This document shows positions 36,649 to 45,968 of a DNA stretch of 64,000 nucleotides, in pieces; the stretch's first letter is position 1; each line of letters opens with the position of its first letter. The stretch is from the NCBI RefSeq assembly GCF_003112675.1, contig NZ_BFAY01000007.1, positions 310,001 through 374,000 of the forward strand, read 5' to 3'. The position numbers and the translations under genes were made by a program. The notes beneath the pieces are model-generated. The model saw only the letters and a program-made list of their open reading frames with translations. It searched no databases and had not been told where the DNA came from. Origin of the DNA: Leptospira johnsonii. Its GTDB lineage: Bacteria > Spirochaetota > Leptospiria > Leptospirales > Leptospiraceae.

Positions 36649-37575
36649 ATGAAACTCGGCTACGCCTATGACGATACGTTCTTATTGCATGATACCGGGA
36701 CGTTCCATCCTGAATCCCCTCAAAGATTGGAATCTATACTCAATCGACTGCATAAGACCTCTTATTTTAAGGATATGCATTGGATAAAACCAAATAAACT
36801 GCCGTTAGAGCTGATCGAGTCAGTACATAATCATCGACATAGAGAAAGATTCTCCGTTATCCAAGGCAAAAGAGGAAGTTTCGACGGGGATACACCATAT
36901 TCCGAATCTAGTTTTGACGCAGCGCTCTTGGCAGCAGGAAGCGGAGTGGACCTAGTGAATAAGATCAGATCAAACGAAATAGAATCTGGGATCGCGCTCG
37001 TCAGACCACCGGGACATCATGCAGAAACAGGCAGGTCCATGGGCTTTTGTTTATTGAATAATATAGCGATCACCGCAGGTTATCTACTAACCCAAGGAGT
37101 AGAAAAAGTTTATATACTTGATTGGGATGTACATCATGGAAATGGAACCCAGGAAATATTTTACGACTCGGACAAAGTATTCTTCACATCGCTCCACCAA
37201 TATCCATATTATCCGGGAACAGGTTCAGTCCATGAAAGAGGAGAAGGAAAAGGCCAAAATTATACATTGAACATCCCATTAGCAATGGGATCAGGAGATA
37301 AAGAATACCTGCATTATTTCCAAGAAACAGTGGTACCTTCTATGTTGGAATTCCAACCGGAGTATGTATTAATCTCCGCGGGCTTTGATGGACATAAAAG
37401 AGATCCATTAGCAGGTATGAATCTAAGCACAAACGCGTTCGCGGAATTCACAAGATTAGTATTATCCGCAACAAAACAAATCGGCGCCAAAACAGTATCC
37501 TTTTTAGAAGGAGGTTATGACTTGGACGCCTTGGCCGAAAGTGTGGAAGCGCATATAGCAGTCCTCGCCGGATAG
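36649..37575 (+). CDS. Histone-deacetylase-family amidohydrolase
   Basis: Read from ATG 36649, which has GGGAG six bases upstream, the protein has 308 residues. The motifs are HPESPQRLESI, RPPGHHAETGRSMGFC, DWDVHHGNGTQEIFY, YPYYPGTGSVHERGEGKG and ISAGFDGHKRDPL. They include the zinc-binding Asp-His-Asp set and the His-His pair of class II-like deacetylases. Bacterial relatives (AcuC, acetylpolyamine amidohydrolase) act on acetyl-lysine or acetylated polyamines. A GTG at 36592 would add 19 residues with a CxxC pair; the start at 36649 looks better. Confidence 0.92.
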   Translation: MKLGYAYDDTFLLHDTGTFHPESPQRLESILNRLHKTSYFKDMHWIKPNKLPLELIESVHNHRHRERFSVIQGKRGSFDGDTPYSESSFDAALLAAGSGVDLVNKIRSNEIESGIALVRPPGHHAETGRSMGFCLLNNIAITAGYLLTQGVEKVYILDWDVHHGNGTQEIFYDSDKVFFTSLHQYPYYPGTGSVHERGEGKGQNYTLNIPLAMGSGDKEYLHYFQETVVPSMLEFQPEYVLISAGFDGHKRDPLAGMNLSTNAFAEFTRLVLSATKQIGAKTVSFLEGGYDLDALAESVEAHIAVLAG

Positions 37576-37657
37576 CTAGCCAATTTCTCTTTTATTTCCA
37601 ATCGAAAATTTCGATAAAAAATGCTTCTTCCTAACAGCTTAGGCCGATAGGAGAATC

Positions 37658-37888
37658 ATGCAGGAATTTTCCTCAAATACCGACCTGGCCCTGCGATTCA
37701 GAAACTACGTAATCCTATTGGACCGACTAATGAGAGAAGTCGAAGAGGAACTCCAACAAAATCAATCTGTCCGAAACGAATGGTCCGAATGGCATTCTAA
37801 TTGGAAAAACGCCTGGCTCTCTCCCACGGGCAACTCCCCTTCCTCCCATCTTAAAGAAAGATTTTCAGTAAAAAGAAGACTCGGATAA
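37658..37888 (+). CDS. Small hypothetical protein (76 residues)
   Basis: A short gene with a good AGGAG seven bases before ATG 37658. The N-terminal 45 residues look like a helix with heptad character (LALRFRNYVILLDRLMREVEEEL). The final part, around 37817-37840, is nearly the same as a segment of the intergenic repeat family at 47.8 and 53.4 kb (CTCCCACGGGC-ACTCCCC). The 3' end may therefore come from a repeat insertion. No function is known. Confidence 0.6.
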   Translation: MQEFSSNTDLALRFRNYVILLDRLMREVEEELQQNQSVRNEWSEWHSNWKNAWLSPTGNSPSSHLKERFSVKRRLG

Positions 37889-37933
37889 CTTTTAGGGCGG
37901 CTTCTCGCTCGGCTGGGACCTAAATTTTCTCGA

Positions 37934-38082
37934 TGTGGGAACTCCAACGTATGTTGAAATCGGGCCCCGCCCGATTTGGGTGGGGGCCGGAGCGTAGCGG
38001 TGGAGAAAAACGGACATTTTCACAAAACCCCCGTTTTAACAAACTGATTTATAGCCACAAAGCTTGTAGGAGCTCCAACAAA
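37934..38082 (-). repeat. Intergenic palindrome-ended repeat, copy A
   Basis: About 149 bp bounded by GTGGGAACTCCAAC on the left and TTGTAGGAGCTCCAACAAA on the right. A GC-rich inner hairpin lies near 37957-37995. Read on the minus strand it follows the same order as copies C and D. It lies upstream of the NHL/VWA gene. The rest of 37889-38189 shows no gene. Confidence 0.7.
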
Positions 38083-38189
38083 TCCATTGCATTAAATCGC
38101 TTGCAAGAGCGGTAAAACCCATACATAAGGCCTGAAAAATAGGTTGAAATTATGTCTCTTAAACTGTTCTATCGACTGAGAGGATTAGA

Positions 38190-40229
38190 ATGGGGAGACG
38201 TACGCAAACAAAACTTTTCGTTTTAGTCCTACTCTTTGGAATTCTCACCCAATCCGGATGGTCCGAGCCCTTACCCAATTTCGGACTAAAAGAAAAAGAA
38301 GCTAAGACATTCTTCAAACGAGGCCTTGCCTATTACAACAAGGGAGAATTCGCTGCGGCCAGAGAGAATTTCATCCGTGCTCTATCCATCAAACCTGATT
38401 TTGTTCATCCCAAGTTCTTTCTGTCGGAAGCATATTATCTCAGCGGAGATTGGCAAGAAAGTCTTTCCGAATTAGAACAATTAGAATCTTCTAATAAACT
38501 CGATCTGATCAGTAAAAATCGTTTAGACGCATTAAGATACAGACTCGGTGGCGGAAATAGAAAAGATAATTTAGAATATTATAAATCTATTTTCGGAGAC
38601 GATCTGCGAAGATTCCGTTTCAGGAATCCAGCAGACTTAGCAGTAGACGAAGAAGGATATCTTTACGTAGTCAGTTTCGATACAGCTAACGTGGTCAAAT
38701 TCGATGCTAACGGCTTTGCTGTTGAAAATTTCAAAGGCTCTTTCGGTAGAAATTTAGAAGGACCAGTTGGGATCTCCATTCGAGGCAAATCCATCTTCGT
38801 TGCAGACTATGCAGGAGATAAAATTTATGAATTCGATACCAGAGGTTCTTATGTAAACCGTTTTGGCTCTACAGGAAAAGATCCCGGAAGTTTTCACGGA
38901 CCCGCTGGTCTTTATTTTACGAAAGAAGGATTTCTCTATGTTTCCGATATGGGAAATAATCGGATCCAAAAACTTTCTAGAACGGGAGAACCTCTCCAAG
39001 AGATCGGCGTAGGGATCTTAAAACAACCAGCTGGGATCAAGGTCAATAATCGTGGGGAAATTTTCGTTGCGGATCGAGGAAATAAAAGACTCGTCGTCTT
39101 CGATCATGAGGGAAATTTTTTGAAAGAGATAAACAACCCTTCTTTCAAAAAACCTAGAAATCTTTCGATAAAAGACAATAGAGTAGTAGTTGCGGATGAG
39201 ACTGCAGGACTTTTTATCTACGATTCTATTTCCAAAACTTGGTCAGCTTTCGAGAACTTTAAAGATTCTAAAAATACGGTCCGAAATTTCGACCAAGCAT
39301 TCTCCGTGACTTTCGATTATACAGGCTCCATGTTTGTTGCTGATTTTAACAGACATAGGATCGAATCCTTTTCTCCCAAAGGACAACTTTCTTCCAACCT
39401 GGATCTGATCGTCGAAAGAACCATTAGTTCAGATTATCCTGATATCTCTTTAGTTTTACATGCAAAAGATAGACATGGCGTTCCTGTTAAAGCAATCCCT
39501 CGCGATTCTTTCCGCATCTATGAGATGGACAATCTTTCTCCTTTGATCGGTTTGACCGACATGAAAAAATATAATAATAGAGTAAGCGTATCCATCGTTG
39601 CTGAAAATTCTCAGATCGTATCCAATTCATATGCTACGATTGAGAAAGCAATTCGTCCGTTCTTATCCGAGATCAGGGCGGAAGACAAGATCCAACTTCT
39701 ACGTTCCGGAAGAGACACTCAAACTGCCTACCCATTTGGGAAGAGTATGTATGATATCTTAAAAGCGTTACGCTCCTTTGCACCGGAAGAAGATTCTCAA
39801 ATCGGCAAGTCTCTCCAAAAAGGAATCACTGATTTATTGGATAGCTTAGGTCCAAGAGCAATCATCGCAATCGTTTCCGGCAAGGATTCCAAAGCAGCGT
39901 TCACTCAATTCTCTCCGACAAAGATCATCCGCTTTGCGGTATCTCATGATATCCCAATCTACTTTTTATGCTTAGGAGAAAATGGAGAATCAGTTTCCGT
40001 ATATAAGGAGATAGCAGAAAAAACGGGAGGAAAATTCTTAATGATCCCTTCCGGCGGAACGGAGAAGAATCTACGAAGCTGGATAGATTCCAAAAAAGAT
40101 AGAAGGTATCTTCTATCCTTCAAAAGCAGGATCAATCCGGACGGAATGGACGTCTATGTCCCTGTGGTTGTAGAAGCCATTTTCAGAAATTCCAATGGAA
40201 AAGCGGAGACGGGATTTTTTACACCATGA
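38190..40229 (+). CDS. Exported TPR/NHL-propeller/VWA-like protein
   Basis: A 679-residue protein with a signal peptide (to about residue 26). TPR repeats cover about 30-130 (GLAYYNKGEFAAARENFIRAL). An NHL-type beta-propeller covers about 135-410, shown by repeats such as PADLAVDEEGYLYV, GLYFTKEGFLYVSDMGNNRIQK and GEIFVADRGNKRL. A C-terminal VWA-like fold spans about 460-640. The metal-binding DxSxS of VWA is not clear (IVAENSQIVS), so it may not bind metal. It ends with a 4-bp overlap into the next gene, so the two are a pair. Confidence 0.86.
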   Translation: MGRRTQTKLFVLVLLFGILTQSGWSEPLPNFGLKEKEAKTFFKRGLAYYNKGEFAAARENFIRALSIKPDFVHPKFFLSEAYYLSGDWQESLSELEQLESSNKLDLISKNRLDALRYRLGGGNRKDNLEYYKSIFGDDLRRFRFRNPADLAVDEEGYLYVVSFDTANVVKFDANGFAVENFKGSFGRNLEGPVGISIRGKSIFVADYAGDKIYEFDTRGSYVNRFGSTGKDPGSFHGPAGLYFTKEGFLYVSDMGNNRIQKLSRTGEPLQEIGVGILKQPAGIKVNNRGEIFVADRGNKRLVVFDHEGNFLKEINNPSFKKPRNLSIKDNRVVVADETAGLFIYDSISKTWSAFENFKDSKNTVRNFDQAFSVTFDYTGSMFVADFNRHRIESFSPKGQLSSNLDLIVERTISSDYPDISLVLHAKDRHGVPVKAIPRDSFRIYEMDNLSPLIGLTDMKKYNNRVSVSIVAENSQIVSNSYATIEKAIRPFLSEIRAEDKIQLLRSGRDTQTAYPFGKSMYDILKALRSFAPEEDSQIGKSLQKGITDLLDSLGPRAIIAIVSGKDSKAAFTQFSPTKIIRFAVSHDIPIYFLCLGENGESVSVYKEIAEKTGGKFLMIPSGGTEKNLRSWIDSKKDRRYLLSFKSRINPDGMDVYVPVVVEAIFRNSNGKAETGFFTP

Positions 40230-42247
40230 TATTCGGATCTAAAATCTCAAACAAACAGTTGAACTTAAAATTTCTTTTCAGGAATTTTGCGGTTCTTGCT
40301 CTTTTATCATCTGCCTTCTCTATTTTTTCAAAACAAACCATCGATTGGATCAAAGAAGGAGAAGGTGCGTTAGCATCCAGAAACTATTCCGCCGCTTACG
40401 ATTCCTTTCGAGAAGCAGTGAATTTAAATCCACTTTCTGTTCGTTCTAGATTAGGACTTGCAGACGCGGCATTAAAACTTCATAAAGAAAAAGAAGCGTT
40501 ACAATCTTTAGATAAGGTCCTCGAGTTAGAGCCTAAAAACAAAAAGGCCGTCCGCGAAAAAGCGATCACTCTCGCAAAATTAGGACGTTATGAAGAAGCA
40601 TTTTTGATCCTAAGACCATTCTTGGAAGAAGATAGATACGATTCCGATCTATTTCCGATCTATATAGAAGTGCAACTTGCTTCCGGAAAAACTCAAAAAG
40701 CAAGTTTTGAATTTCATTCTGCTTATTCCAGAATCCCTAAAAGTAAAGAAGTAAAAACATTAGAAGCGAAGGTAGAAGCGTTCGACGGCAACTTCACAAA
40801 AGCCGCTTCTCTCAGAAACCAATTGGAGGCAGAAGTCTCCGACGATCCTACTATCTTCTTAGAGTCAGGAAAATTCCTATTGATTTGGGCGGAAAAGTCC
40901 CAAGGAAGCAAACGTGATTCTAAAATTACCGAAGCCGCCGAAAAATTCGAAAGATCAGTTTCCTTACATCCGAATGAAGAAGAAGCACTCAAACTTTTAG
41001 CAAAAACCAGGATCTATTTCGGAAGATACCAGGAAGCAGAAGAATATCTAAACCGCTTATTAAGTTTATTCCCGAGCTCCACGGAATATTTGTATTTACG
41101 TTCTTATGCAAGGTTGAAAAAAGATCCTGCTTCTAAAGAAGCTAAAACCGATCTTGAAAAATTGATTTCCTTGGACGATCTGGATCCGATCGCAAGAAAC
41201 CGTTCGGAATTATATGCTTTAGAAAACCTACCAGAAGGAAATTCATTAAGAAGGACCTTGGGAGAATATAGACTCCAAAGATACAGAGCGAATAAAAACG
41301 CATTCTTATACGATTTGGCTTGGTATCATTTGATCCGAGCTAAGGAACTTCTCCCAAACCGTCCCGAAATTCTAGTATTAACATTAGAAGAATATAAAAG
41401 AAGAGGGTTTTTTCCAAGCTACTTTAACCTACTTCTACTTTTGAGAGATAAATTCCCGGACAATAAAAAATACGGATATTCTGTGGAGAATAACTTGGAA
41501 GGTTTTAAAACTTCCTTAAGTTATCGAGAAGGCCTCGTTAAGATCGGAGAATTCGGGATCCAGGAAGATTATGGTCGGACCCCTCCTGAAGTCCTAGTAT
41601 TCGACCCAGATGGAGAAGATTTTTTAGCAAAACATACGGACCTTCCCGCCTTGGCAGGAAAAGTCTTAAGGCATTTCTTGAATTCGGATCCGAGAATCCG
41701 GAATATCGATTTGGATAATATTAGAAAATCGGAAAGTTTGGAATCGGAGCCTTATTCCGGGGCCATTCATAAAACGGAAAGAAACTATTCTTCTGTCAAG
41801 AATTCCAGAGGAGAAAATGTTCGTTTCGTTGTGAGTGGAAAAATTTCCTTCAAAGACGAGAATTTACGCATTGAGTGGAGCCTTAGAGATCATAAAGAAG
41901 AGAAAATTTTAGGGAAATTCAGGACCTATGCTAAAGGTAGAGATGCTCTTGCAGAAGCGACATTAAGAGCAAGAGACAAAATCCTGGCTTTAATTCCTGC
42001 CAGCGGAAAAGTTCATAGAGTGAAAGAAGATTCACTCATCGTAAATGCCGGGATCATAGATGGACTTAAAAAAGGAACTACTGTTTACTTCTTCAACTCG
42101 GCAACTTTACTTGGAGAAGGCACCGTAACGGAAGCGGATCTTTACACCGCAAAAGTGGTCCCCAAAAACCAGGATGCTGTCTTAAGAAATATTGCAGTAG
42201 GAAATAAAGCTTACTGGAAAAAGACAGAAAACCCTTCCCCCAACTAA
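40226..42247 (+). CDS. TPR protein with FlgT-like C-terminus
   Basis: A 673-residue protein starting by ATGA overlap on the NHL/VWA gene. An N-terminal hydrophobic stretch (about 14-32) serves for export. TPR repeats then run from about 35 to 330 (LASRNYSAAYDSFREAVNLNP, SVSLHPNEEEALKLLAKTRIYFGRYQEAEEYL). The last 250 residues are a different, beta-rich part. The end DGLKKGTTVYFFNSATLLGEGTV resembles the C-terminal domain of FlgT-like proteins. The pair may build a periplasmic complex; the role is unknown. Confidence 0.83.
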   Translation: MIFGSKISNKQLNLKFLFRNFAVLALLSSAFSIFSKQTIDWIKEGEGALASRNYSAAYDSFREAVNLNPLSVRSRLGLADAALKLHKEKEALQSLDKVLELEPKNKKAVREKAITLAKLGRYEEAFLILRPFLEEDRYDSDLFPIYIEVQLASGKTQKASFEFHSAYSRIPKSKEVKTLEAKVEAFDGNFTKAASLRNQLEAEVSDDPTIFLESGKFLLIWAEKSQGSKRDSKITEAAEKFERSVSLHPNEEEALKLLAKTRIYFGRYQEAEEYLNRLLSLFPSSTEYLYLRSYARLKKDPASKEAKTDLEKLISLDDLDPIARNRSELYALENLPEGNSLRRTLGEYRLQRYRANKNAFLYDLAWYHLIRAKELLPNRPEILVLTLEEYKRRGFFPSYFNLLLLLRDKFPDNKKYGYSVENNLEGFKTSLSYREGLVKIGEFGIQEDYGRTPPEVLVFDPDGEDFLAKHTDLPALAGKVLRHFLNSDPRIRNIDLDNIRKSESLESEPYSGAIHKTERNYSSVKNSRGENVRFVVSGKISFKDENLRIEWSLRDHKEEKILGKFRTYAKGRDALAEATLRARDKILALIPASGKVHRVKEDSLIVNAGIIDGLKKGTTVYFFNSATLLGEGTVTEADLYTAKVVPKNQDAVLRNIAVGNKAYWKKTENPSPN

Positions 42248-42282
42248 ATATATTTTAATTTTTTAATATTCGAGGAAGTCTC

Positions 42283-42774
42283 TTGATATTCATTTACCGT
42301 TCCGAATTTGATTGTAAGGTTTCCGAATTATTCGGATTTCATGCCGGTCCGGAAGGCTTCTTCGCTCTGGTAGGTTCCTCCAAAAAAGCGAAGGTCATTT
42401 CTCCTCCACTTTCCTTGGAGCCCGGCTCTAAAGCTGTCGTTAAAGTAAGAATCTTTCCTGGAATTTCTTTCCATTGGGAAGCCCTCCATACTGAATTAGA
42501 TCCAGACAAACGTTTTGTCGATATCCAAGAATCCGGACCTTTTGCGAAATTCAAACATGAACATATCTTTATCAAAACCGGTGAAAATTCTTCAATCTTA
42601 GAAGATAGGATCACTTGTATCCCTCCTTGGTATGCGAATCATTTTTTGTTTGAACTCCTACTCGAGAAAATCATGAAGAATGAATTCCATGTTAGGCATA
42701 AAATTACTGCGAGGAAGATCGGCTGTAATTATAGGACCCAGTTCTGTGGAGAAGCAAAAGGGTCCCCACCCTGA
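42283..42774 (+). CDS. SRPBCC-fold (START-like) ligand-binding protein
   Basis: A 163-residue protein starting with TTG 42283, with CGAGGAAG eight bases upstream. The sequence FDCKVSELFGFHAGPEGFF, LEPGSKAVVKVRIFPGISFHW, FKHEHIFIKTGENSSILEDRI and WYANHFLFELLLEKIM matches the SRPBCC/ligand-binding fold with its long C-terminal helix. It has no signal peptide. The last codons (GEAKGSPP) and the TGA stop lie inside a GC-rich hairpin of repeat B, so the C-terminal tail may be recent. The ligand is unknown. Confidence 0.82.
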   Translation: MIFIYRSEFDCKVSELFGFHAGPEGFFALVGSSKKAKVISPPLSLEPGSKAVVKVRIFPGISFHWEALHTELDPDKRFVDIQESGPFAKFKHEHIFIKTGENSSILEDRITCIPPWYANHFLFELLLEKIMKNEFHVRHKITARKIGCNYRTQFCGEAKGSPP

Positions 42775-42990
42775 GTTCGGGTGGGGGGTGGGTTTGTGGG
42801 AAAGCTAAATCCGCAATATCTGAAAATTCGATTTTCTTCAAGTAAGTTATATTAGAAAAATCTGTAGGAGCTCCTACAAAATTCCCGAATAATATTTCTT
42901 GTGCTAAGTTCTCAGCCGTGCTACTGCGGATTTCTTGCTGCCACTTGGTACCACCGCACCGGCCCCCACCCAATGCGGGTGGGGACTTCT
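42764..42990 (+). repeat. Intergenic palindrome-ended repeat, compound copy B
   Basis: Two GC-rich hairpins flank one central palindrome. The first is CCCCACCC with GGGTGGGG at 42764-42786, the second CCCCACCC with GGGTGGGG at 42964-42984. The centre, TGTAGGAGCTCCTACA at 42863-42878, is a perfect 16-base palindrome. The layout fits two half-copies joined at one end. No gene is seen between 42774 and 43116. Confidence 0.68.
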
Positions 42991-43089
42991 TCCTTCCTGA
43001 ACAAAAGCCCTGTACAACAACCGAATCCCTCGCTCAAAATCCTCCCGGCCCTTGCGCTGCAGGAGACGGTAAAAAATCACTTGCTTATT

Positions 43090-43109
43090 AATAACGATTT
43101 ATCATTATT
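43090..43109 (+). promoter_or_regulatory. Candidate Fur/Zur-type box
   Basis: The AT-rich dyad AATAACGATTTATCATTATT lies 6 bp before the ATG at 43116. On the minus strand it reads close to the Fur consensus GATAATGATAATCATTATC, with one extra base and a few mismatches. It would control the DUF2946-like protein and TonB receptor genes. This is inference from similarity. Confidence 0.4.
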
Positions 43110-43115
43110 GAAAAA

Positions 43116-43445
43116 ATGGGACTTTTGATGAGAAGGCGGAAAAACGGACTTAGTTCCTTCTTTGCGTTGTTCGCGCTTTGTGGCGGACTTTTGCTTACTA
43201 GCGCCCACTCCCATATAGATATATCCGAAAAGGGGATATTTTCCAAACATTCTCTAAAAATTTCTTCTGAATCCTGTTTTGTTTGTATTCACACTCAAAT
43301 CAATTCTGGAGTGGATTTCGTTCAAGGTCCGAAATCAGAACAACCCGTTCTGGAATATAATGATTTTATAATTCCCAATTTTACGTCAGTTCAAATTTCC
43401 CAGTCTGGGATCTTGAGAGGACGAGCCCCTCCTTATTTTTCCTAA
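43116..43445 (+). CDS. DUF2946-like small exported protein
   Basis: A 109-residue protein; ATG 43128 is an alternative start. A hydrophobic export segment (about residues 12-28) is followed by HSHIDIS, CFVCIHTQ and a terminal LRGRAPPYFS. His, CxxC and 'RAPP' endings like this mark the DUF2946 group, often placed beside metal-related outer-membrane receptors. That fits the TonB-dependent receptor gene 106 bp downstream. A role in metal uptake is likely but unproven. Confidence 0.68.
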   Translation: MGLLMRRRKNGLSSFFALFALCGGLLLTSAHSHIDISEKGIFSKHSLKISSESCFVCIHTQINSGVDFVQGPKSEQPVLEYNDFIIPNFTSVQISQSGILRGRAPPYFS

Positions 43446-43550
43446 TCTATCTGCATCTACTGTTTTCAGCGGATTCGCTACTTGCGATTCGCTTTGAATT
43501 TTATTTTGTATATGAAGAATCCGGCCTAACAGGTCTGGAGCTTAGGGAAA

Positions 43551-45959
43551 ATGAAAAGTATCTTATATAAATTTAATCTATTAGCCGTTTTTATTGGCGT
43601 ATTTCTGCCTTTCTCTGAAATTTTTTCTCTTGATGTGAACGTAAAAGGAACTCTTAAAGATTCGGAAGGTCGTCCCATTTCAGGCGCAAAATTGTTCCTA
43701 ACGGAGAACAAGTTCGTCTCCAGATCAGGGAAAGATGGTGGTTTCGAATTTCAACACGTTTCTCCAGGAAATTACACGTTAGTCGTTTCGGCTCCGAACT
43801 ACGAATTAAAAACGGAAAGATTCGAAGTAAAGGACTTGGATAAAGTTTTAGATATCGTTTTGAAACCTTCTCTGTTGGAAGGAGTGGCGATCAATGTTAC
43901 TGCCAAGACCATAGCTTCCGATTTCTTATCCACCCCACAGCCCACAACGGTTTTGGAAGGCAGACAATTGCAAAGACTAAGAGGGCAAAACGTTATGTCG
44001 GCCCTTGAAAATACCCCAGGAACTGCGACCTTGACCACAGGTGCAGGGACCTCTAAACCGGTAATCCGCGGTTTGACAGGCCAAAGAGTTTTGGTTATGA
44101 CAGACGGTGTAAGACAAGAAGAGCAACAATTCGGAGATGACCATACAGTCGACTTAGATGCATTTAACGTGGATAAGATGGAGATCGTTAGGGGTCCCGG
44201 GTCTGTTCTCTACGGTTCTGATGCGTTAGGCGGTGTAGTTAATGTAATCCGTTCCAAGGCGCCTACCGCAAAGGATGGCGCTCCTCTTTTAGGAGGAGCA
44301 ATCTCCACAAATAGTTTTTCGAACAATAAACAGGATGCTGGTGCAATCTCGTTATTTGGTTATCATAAAGATACCAACTTCGGTTATAGAGTTCAAACAG
44401 ATACAAGAAAGGCAGGTAGGATCACTACTCCAAAAGGAACTCTTCCGAATACCGGTTTTCATGAAAGAAACGTAAATGCTTCTTTGGGTACGGATGGGTC
44501 TTGGGGAAATTTCTATGTGGATTCTTTCCAGCGATACCAAGAACAAGACTTATTCGATAACCCGAATGAGTCTCCTGGGGCGACTGCCTACCAAACAGTC
44601 CTTCATCAAAAGACCCATATGCATGCTTTCTTTATTCTTCCTCTTGTAAATGTGGAATTAGATGCGGCATATCAGAGGAACAATCGTAGAGAAATTGAAG
44701 ATAAGAATAGATACATGCCCATCACGGATACTTTGTTAGATCCTTCTATCGATTCTTTCACCAAGACTGCTTCAGCATACCAAGTGAACAAGTATGATTA
44801 TAAACAAGGTTTAAATCTATCTTTAGATACAACGACTGCAGATGCAAAAGTGCACCATAAAGAATGGAAGGGCCTAAAGGGCACTGCCGGTATTTCCGGT
44901 ATGCAGCAAAGAAGTAACACGATCGGAACTGAACCTTTGATCCCAGGCTATGGCTTAAGCAATATCGGATTTTTCATATTTGAAGAATGGAAACTAGGGA
45001 ATTTCAGTTTCTCAGCAGGAGCTAGAACTGATAAAAGAAGTATGGACATCAGGGCGAATGCAGACCTGGGGAATATGGAACAAACCAGAAATTATTCCGC
45101 AAGCACTGGGACTCTCGGAACAGTCTGGAGATTTGCAAAAGATTTTTCTTTGGCTCTGAATGCAGGTAGAGGCTTTAGGGCCCCGACCCCCTTCGAATTA
45201 TTTGCAAATGGCGTTCATGAAGGAAGTGGCAGATTCGAGATCGGTAAGGATAGTTTAAGACCGGAAACCTCTTTGAACTATGATACTTCTCTTCGTTTTG
45301 CTAACGATAAGTTCCAAGCTGAGCTTAGCGTTTTTAGAAATAAGATAGATAATTACATTTATTCCGTAAGTGCAGGCGCTATCGATTCTGATTCCGGTTT
45401 GCCGGTTTACAGATACAGACAGGATGCTGCGAAATTAGAAGGTGGAGAGTTCAGTTTCCAGGCCCAAGCAACTTCTTGGCTAGTATTCACCGGCGGTATA
45501 GATATTCTAAGAGCCACCATCCAAAAGAATGTTCCTCCGGAAATCCTTCTGAATCCTGCAGGCACAGATCCTAATTCAGTATATTCTGATATTAGAAATA
45601 AGTATCTTCCTAGGATTACCCCTAACCGGGCTCGCTTAGGCCTTAGATTCACTACCGATAAACTTTTCGGGATTTCAAAACCATATATTTCCTTGAATGG
45701 CACTTTTGTTCAATCTCAGTATAAGGTGGATAAACTGGAAACTCCGACTCAGGGATATAATTTATACGATCTTGGTTTCGGCGGAGAAATTCCAGGTTTA
45801 ACCAACGGAACCGAATCCGCGACCTTCGACGTGGCTATTCTAAACATTTTCGACAAAGAATACGTGAACCATCTTAGCCGCTACAAGGAATATGCCTTGA
45901 ATCCGGGAACCAATATCACTTTCAAAACAACGATCCCATTTACTTTGATCTCTGAATGA
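43551..45959 (+). CDS. TonB-dependent outer-membrane receptor (possibly zinc)
   Basis: An 802-residue receptor. A signal peptide precedes a carboxypeptidase-regulatory-like domain (about 28-105, GTLKDSEGRPISGAKLFLTE). The plug domain follows (about 115-235: RQLQRLRGQNVMSALENTPG, VIRGLTGQRVLVMTDGVRQ, MEIVRGPGSVLYGSDALGGVVNVI), then the 22-strand barrel. The plug loop GDDHTVDLDAFNVDK resembles ZnuD-type zinc receptors. The barrel has long extracellular loops and ends in FKTTIPFTLISE. Its operon mates are a DUF2946-like protein and a Cys-rich lipoprotein. Confidence 0.92.
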   Translation: MKSILYKFNLLAVFIGVFLPFSEIFSLDVNVKGTLKDSEGRPISGAKLFLTENKFVSRSGKDGGFEFQHVSPGNYTLVVSAPNYELKTERFEVKDLDKVLDIVLKPSLLEGVAINVTAKTIASDFLSTPQPTTVLEGRQLQRLRGQNVMSALENTPGTATLTTGAGTSKPVIRGLTGQRVLVMTDGVRQEEQQFGDDHTVDLDAFNVDKMEIVRGPGSVLYGSDALGGVVNVIRSKAPTAKDGAPLLGGAISTNSFSNNKQDAGAISLFGYHKDTNFGYRVQTDTRKAGRITTPKGTLPNTGFHERNVNASLGTDGSWGNFYVDSFQRYQEQDLFDNPNESPGATAYQTVLHQKTHMHAFFILPLVNVELDAAYQRNNRREIEDKNRYMPITDTLLDPSIDSFTKTASAYQVNKYDYKQGLNLSLDTTTADAKVHHKEWKGLKGTAGISGMQQRSNTIGTEPLIPGYGLSNIGFFIFEEWKLGNFSFSAGARTDKRSMDIRANADLGNMEQTRNYSASTGTLGTVWRFAKDFSLALNAGRGFRAPTPFELFANGVHEGSGRFEIGKDSLRPETSLNYDTSLRFANDKFQAELSVFRNKIDNYIYSVSAGAIDSDSGLPVYRYRQDAAKLEGGEFSFQAQATSWLVFTGGIDILRATIQKNVPPEILLNPAGTDPNSVYSDIRNKYLPRITPNRARLGLRFTTDKLFGISKPYISLNGTFVQSQYKVDKLETPTQGYNLYDLGFGGEIPGLTNGTESATFDVAILNIFDKEYVNHLSRYKEYALNPGTNITFKTTIPFTLISE

Positions 45960-45968
45960 GGAACTTTT

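Noticed and set aside
37605..37625. ATCGAAA-A-TTTCGAT inverted repeat as terminator after the deacetylase gene
   Set aside because: It is followed by A rather than T on the plus strand, so it does not fit an intrinsic terminator for that gene.
42710..42973. Minus-strand frame across repeat B
   Set aside because: It reads through GC hairpins and the opposite strand of the SRPBCC gene; no domain or ribosome site.
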